DNA of 64,000 bases. It comes from Bacilli bacterium (lineage in GTDB: Bacteria > Bacillota_I > Bacilli_A > RFN20 > CAG-826). Below, piece by piece: positions 62,423 to 64,000 of this stretch; the first letter of the stretch is position 1, and each line of letters starts with the position of its first letter. The translations under genes and the position numbers were made by a program. The stretch spans positions 1 to 64,000 of the forward strand of contig JAFUEZ010000003.1 in the NCBI GenBank assembly GCA_017470115.1. The letters run 5' to 3'. The notes beneath the pieces are model-generated. The model was not told the origin of the DNA and did no database searches. It was given only the letters and a program-made list of their open reading frames with translations.

Positions 62423-62999
62423 TTTAGTTTTAGATAGTGCAAACAAAGAACTATTGGTAGCTCTTTTTAAAGATAATCTTAAAGTAGATGAGACAAGATA
62501 TGAAGCGTGGCAACGTCAATCTGAGTACATGCTTCCAGAGCTTGATAAGATTCTAAAGAGGAATAATGTTGATCCAAAATCGATAAATGAAGTTATTGTT
62601 ACAGTTGGCCCTGGTTCATATACAGGTGTTAGAATTGCCTTAACCATCGCAAAAATTTATGCTTATACGTTAAATATTCCTTGTTATGCAATTTCTTCTC
62701 TTCAAGTTTTAGAGAATCCAAACAAACCATCGATTTGTCTTGAAAACGCAAGAAGCGGAAGAAGTTATGTTGGAGTTTATGATGGTAAGAAAGCGTTAAT
62801 CAAAGATACAATTTGGAGCAATGGAGAAGTATTAAAATATATAAGTGAACATAAAGATTATGCTCTTTGTGGAGATTTGCTTTATCTTGATTTAGTAGGT
62901 GAAAGAAACGACATTTCTTCAAACCTTATCGCATTAAAAGGCGAAGATAATTTAGTTGAGAATATATTCTCGTTGAAAGCTATATATTTGAAGGATTGA
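62415..62999 (+). CDS. tsaB: tRNA t6A synthesis protein TsaB
   Basis: A 194-residue ASKHA-fold partner of TsaD: SLVLDSANKELLVALF at the N-terminus and VTVGPGSYTGVRIALTIAK near 70. It lacks the HxxxH iron site of TsaD, as expected. Overlaps tsaE by eight bases; rimI starts one base after it. Confidence 0.92.
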   Translation: MLSLVLDSANKELLVALFKDNLKVDETRYEAWQRQSEYMLPELDKILKRNNVDPKSINEVIVTVGPGSYTGVRIALTIAKIYAYTLNIPCYAISSLQVLENPNKPSICLENARSGRSYVGVYDGKKALIKDTIWSNGEVLKYISEHKDYALCGDLLYLDLVGERNDISSNLIALKGEDNLVENIFSLKAIYLKD

Positions 63000-63000
63000 T

Positions 63001-63438
63001 ATGAGAATTATTAAAGCTAGAAGAAAATATCTAAAAGAAATTTTAGAAATAGAAAATGAATGTTTCAAAAACGCATTCAATGAAGAAAACATTCTTTACG
63101 AGATGGAAGAAAATCCTTTTTCTCATTTCTTGCTTGCAAAAGAAAAAGGCGAAATTGTTGGTTTCATTATTTTCTGGATAACTTTTGAAACTTCAACAAT
63201 TTGTCAAATTGCTGTTAAAAAAGCCTGCAGAAATCAAGGATTTGCTACAAAACTATTAGAAAGAAGTGAAGTTATTTTAAAGAAAAATGATGTAGAATTT
63301 TATTCTCTTGAAGTAAGAGAATCAAATGTTGCAGCAAGAAAACTCTATGAGAAATTTGGTTTCACCACGATTACAAAAAAAGAAAAATATTATAACGATG
63401 GTGAAGATGCGCTTTATATGATGAAAGGAGAAATTTAA
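63001..63438 (+). CDS. rimI: RimI-type N-acetyltransferase
   Basis: A 145-residue GNAT enzyme. The acetyl-CoA loop is [19 protein letters not shown] (R-x-x-G-x-A) and the C-terminal strand pair is [21 protein letters not shown], the RimI signature. It acetylates a protein N-terminus, classically ribosomal protein S18. It is the usual neighbour of tsaB and tsaD. Confidence 0.9.
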   Translation: MRIIKARRKYLKEILEIENECFKNAFNEENILYEMEENPFSHFLLAKEKGEIVGFIIFWITFETSTICQIAVKKACRNQGFATKLLERSEVILKKNDVEFYSLEVRESNVAARKLYEKFGFTTITKKEKYYNDGEDALYMMKGEI

Positions 63439-63440
63439 TG

Positions 63441-64000
63441 GATAAACCAGTGATTATACTTGGTCTAGAAAGTAGTTGTGATGAAACTGCTTGCGCCATA
63501 ACTAAAGATGGTGCACTCCTTTGTAATGTAATTTCAAGCCAAATTGAAGTGCATAGAAAATTCGGAGGTGTCATGCCTGAAATCGCTTCGAGATTACATC
63601 TAGAAAATGTTGTTTGTGTTATTGATGAAGCTCTTCAACAAGCAGGAATTAAAATGGATGATGTTACTGCAATTGCTGTTACCCGTGGTCCAGGTTTAAT
63701 TGGTGCGCTTCACGTTGGCTTACAAGCAGCAAAAACACTCGCTCTAATTTATAACAAACCATTGATACCAGTGCATCATTTAACTGGTCACATTTATGCT
63801 AACGAATTTGTTAAGCCACTTCATTTCCCTTCACTTGCCGTTGTTGTTAGTGGTGGAAATACTGAACTAGTTTATATGAAAAATCACTTGGATTTTGAAA
63901 TTATAGGTGAAACTCGAGATGATGCCGTTGGAGAATCTTTTGATAAAGTAGCTCGTGTTTTGGGACTTCCTTATCCAGGAGGAGTTGAAATTGATAAACT
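63441..64000 (+). CDS. tsaD: tRNA t6A synthesis protein TsaD, 5' part
   Basis: An open frame from ATG 63441 (RBS AAAGGAG) to the window end, about 186 residues of an expected 330-340. [16 protein letters not shown] starts the ASKHA domain, the iron-binding HxxxH is HHLTGH, and [12 protein letters not shown] and [16 protein letters not shown] follow as in all TsaD. It transfers the threonylcarbamoyl group to tRNA. Truncated only by the window edge. Confidence 0.95.

Noticed and set aside
1-64000. CRISPR array, prophage, integrative element, tRNA or rRNA genes
   Set aside because: No regular spacer-repeat arrays, phage or integrase genes, and no TTCGA-type tRNA arm with matching stems were found on either strand.
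1-64000. Mycoplasma genetic code (TGA as Trp)
   Set aside because: Conserved tryptophans are coded by TGG, and TGA ends several genes (for example at 15538-15540 and 49753-49755).

Overview
The window is AT-rich, reads with the standard code (TGG for Trp, TGA used as a stop) and is packed with short operons. The gene set fits a strictly anaerobic, gut-type low-GC Firmicute of the Bacilli/Erysipelotrichia/Mollicutes-related branch: class III ribonucleotide reductase, group B-like [FeFe] hydrogenase, desulfoferrodoxin, ClpB without its N-domain, HrcA/CIRCE heat-shock control, and many lipoproteins but no sortase substrates. The lineage is inferred from gene content only; no rRNA gene is present.

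Layout. 1-6.4 kb: zinc-ribbon membrane protein, degenerate phosphopantetheinyl transferase-like protein, nucleoside deaminase, a two-component system followed by a VTC polyphosphate-polymerase-like gene and DUF4956, and a CofE-like ligase. 7.2-11.2 kb: nrdG, nrdD with a fused glutaredoxin-like domain, and trxB, a self-contained anaerobic dNTP module. 11.2-18.3 kb: a 44-aa candidate precursor peptide, two surface lipoproteins, a structured intergenic RNA candidate, and a five-gene run (HprK-like kinase, PqqD, S26 peptidase, ABC exporter, nucleotidyltransferase) that looks like an undescribed RiPP-type maturation and export cluster. 18.4-23.5 kb: GH5 glycosidase, a large Ig-like lipoprotein and the hydrogenase.

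23.8-39.8 kb is a starch surface system: a TasA/CalY-like protein, a second TasA-type protein ending in a probable carbohydrate-binding module, a SipW-like signal peptidase whose ribosome-binding site is inside a hairpin, a third SipW-type protein, a lipoprotein alpha-amylase-family enzyme, accessory lipoproteins, a type I pullulanase, and a MalE-MalF-MalG-MsmX maltodextrin importer. The suggested division of labour is fibres that hold starch, anchored glycosidases that cut it, and an ABC importer that takes up the products. An IS110 element with a well-folded candidate bridge RNA follows at about 39.9-41.4 kb.

41.4-64 kb is mostly housekeeping: AraC regulator, tcdA, RCK_C membrane protein, thyA-folA, clpB and htpG (each with two CIRCE operators in identical geometry), desulfoferrodoxin, AlkD-like repair protein, aldose epimerase, NUDIX, glf-DUF2804, agmatinase-ung, a TPP-riboswitch-controlled ThiT, and the t6A operon tsaE-tsaB-rimI-tsaD (truncated by the window edge). 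Two genome-level features stand out: a short dispersed motif (AAAAACCTTGCAAAACCT and variants) recurring in genes and spacers, mainly in the housekeeping part, and many genes whose -10 box lies only 6-10 bases before the ATG, suggesting leaderless transcripts.
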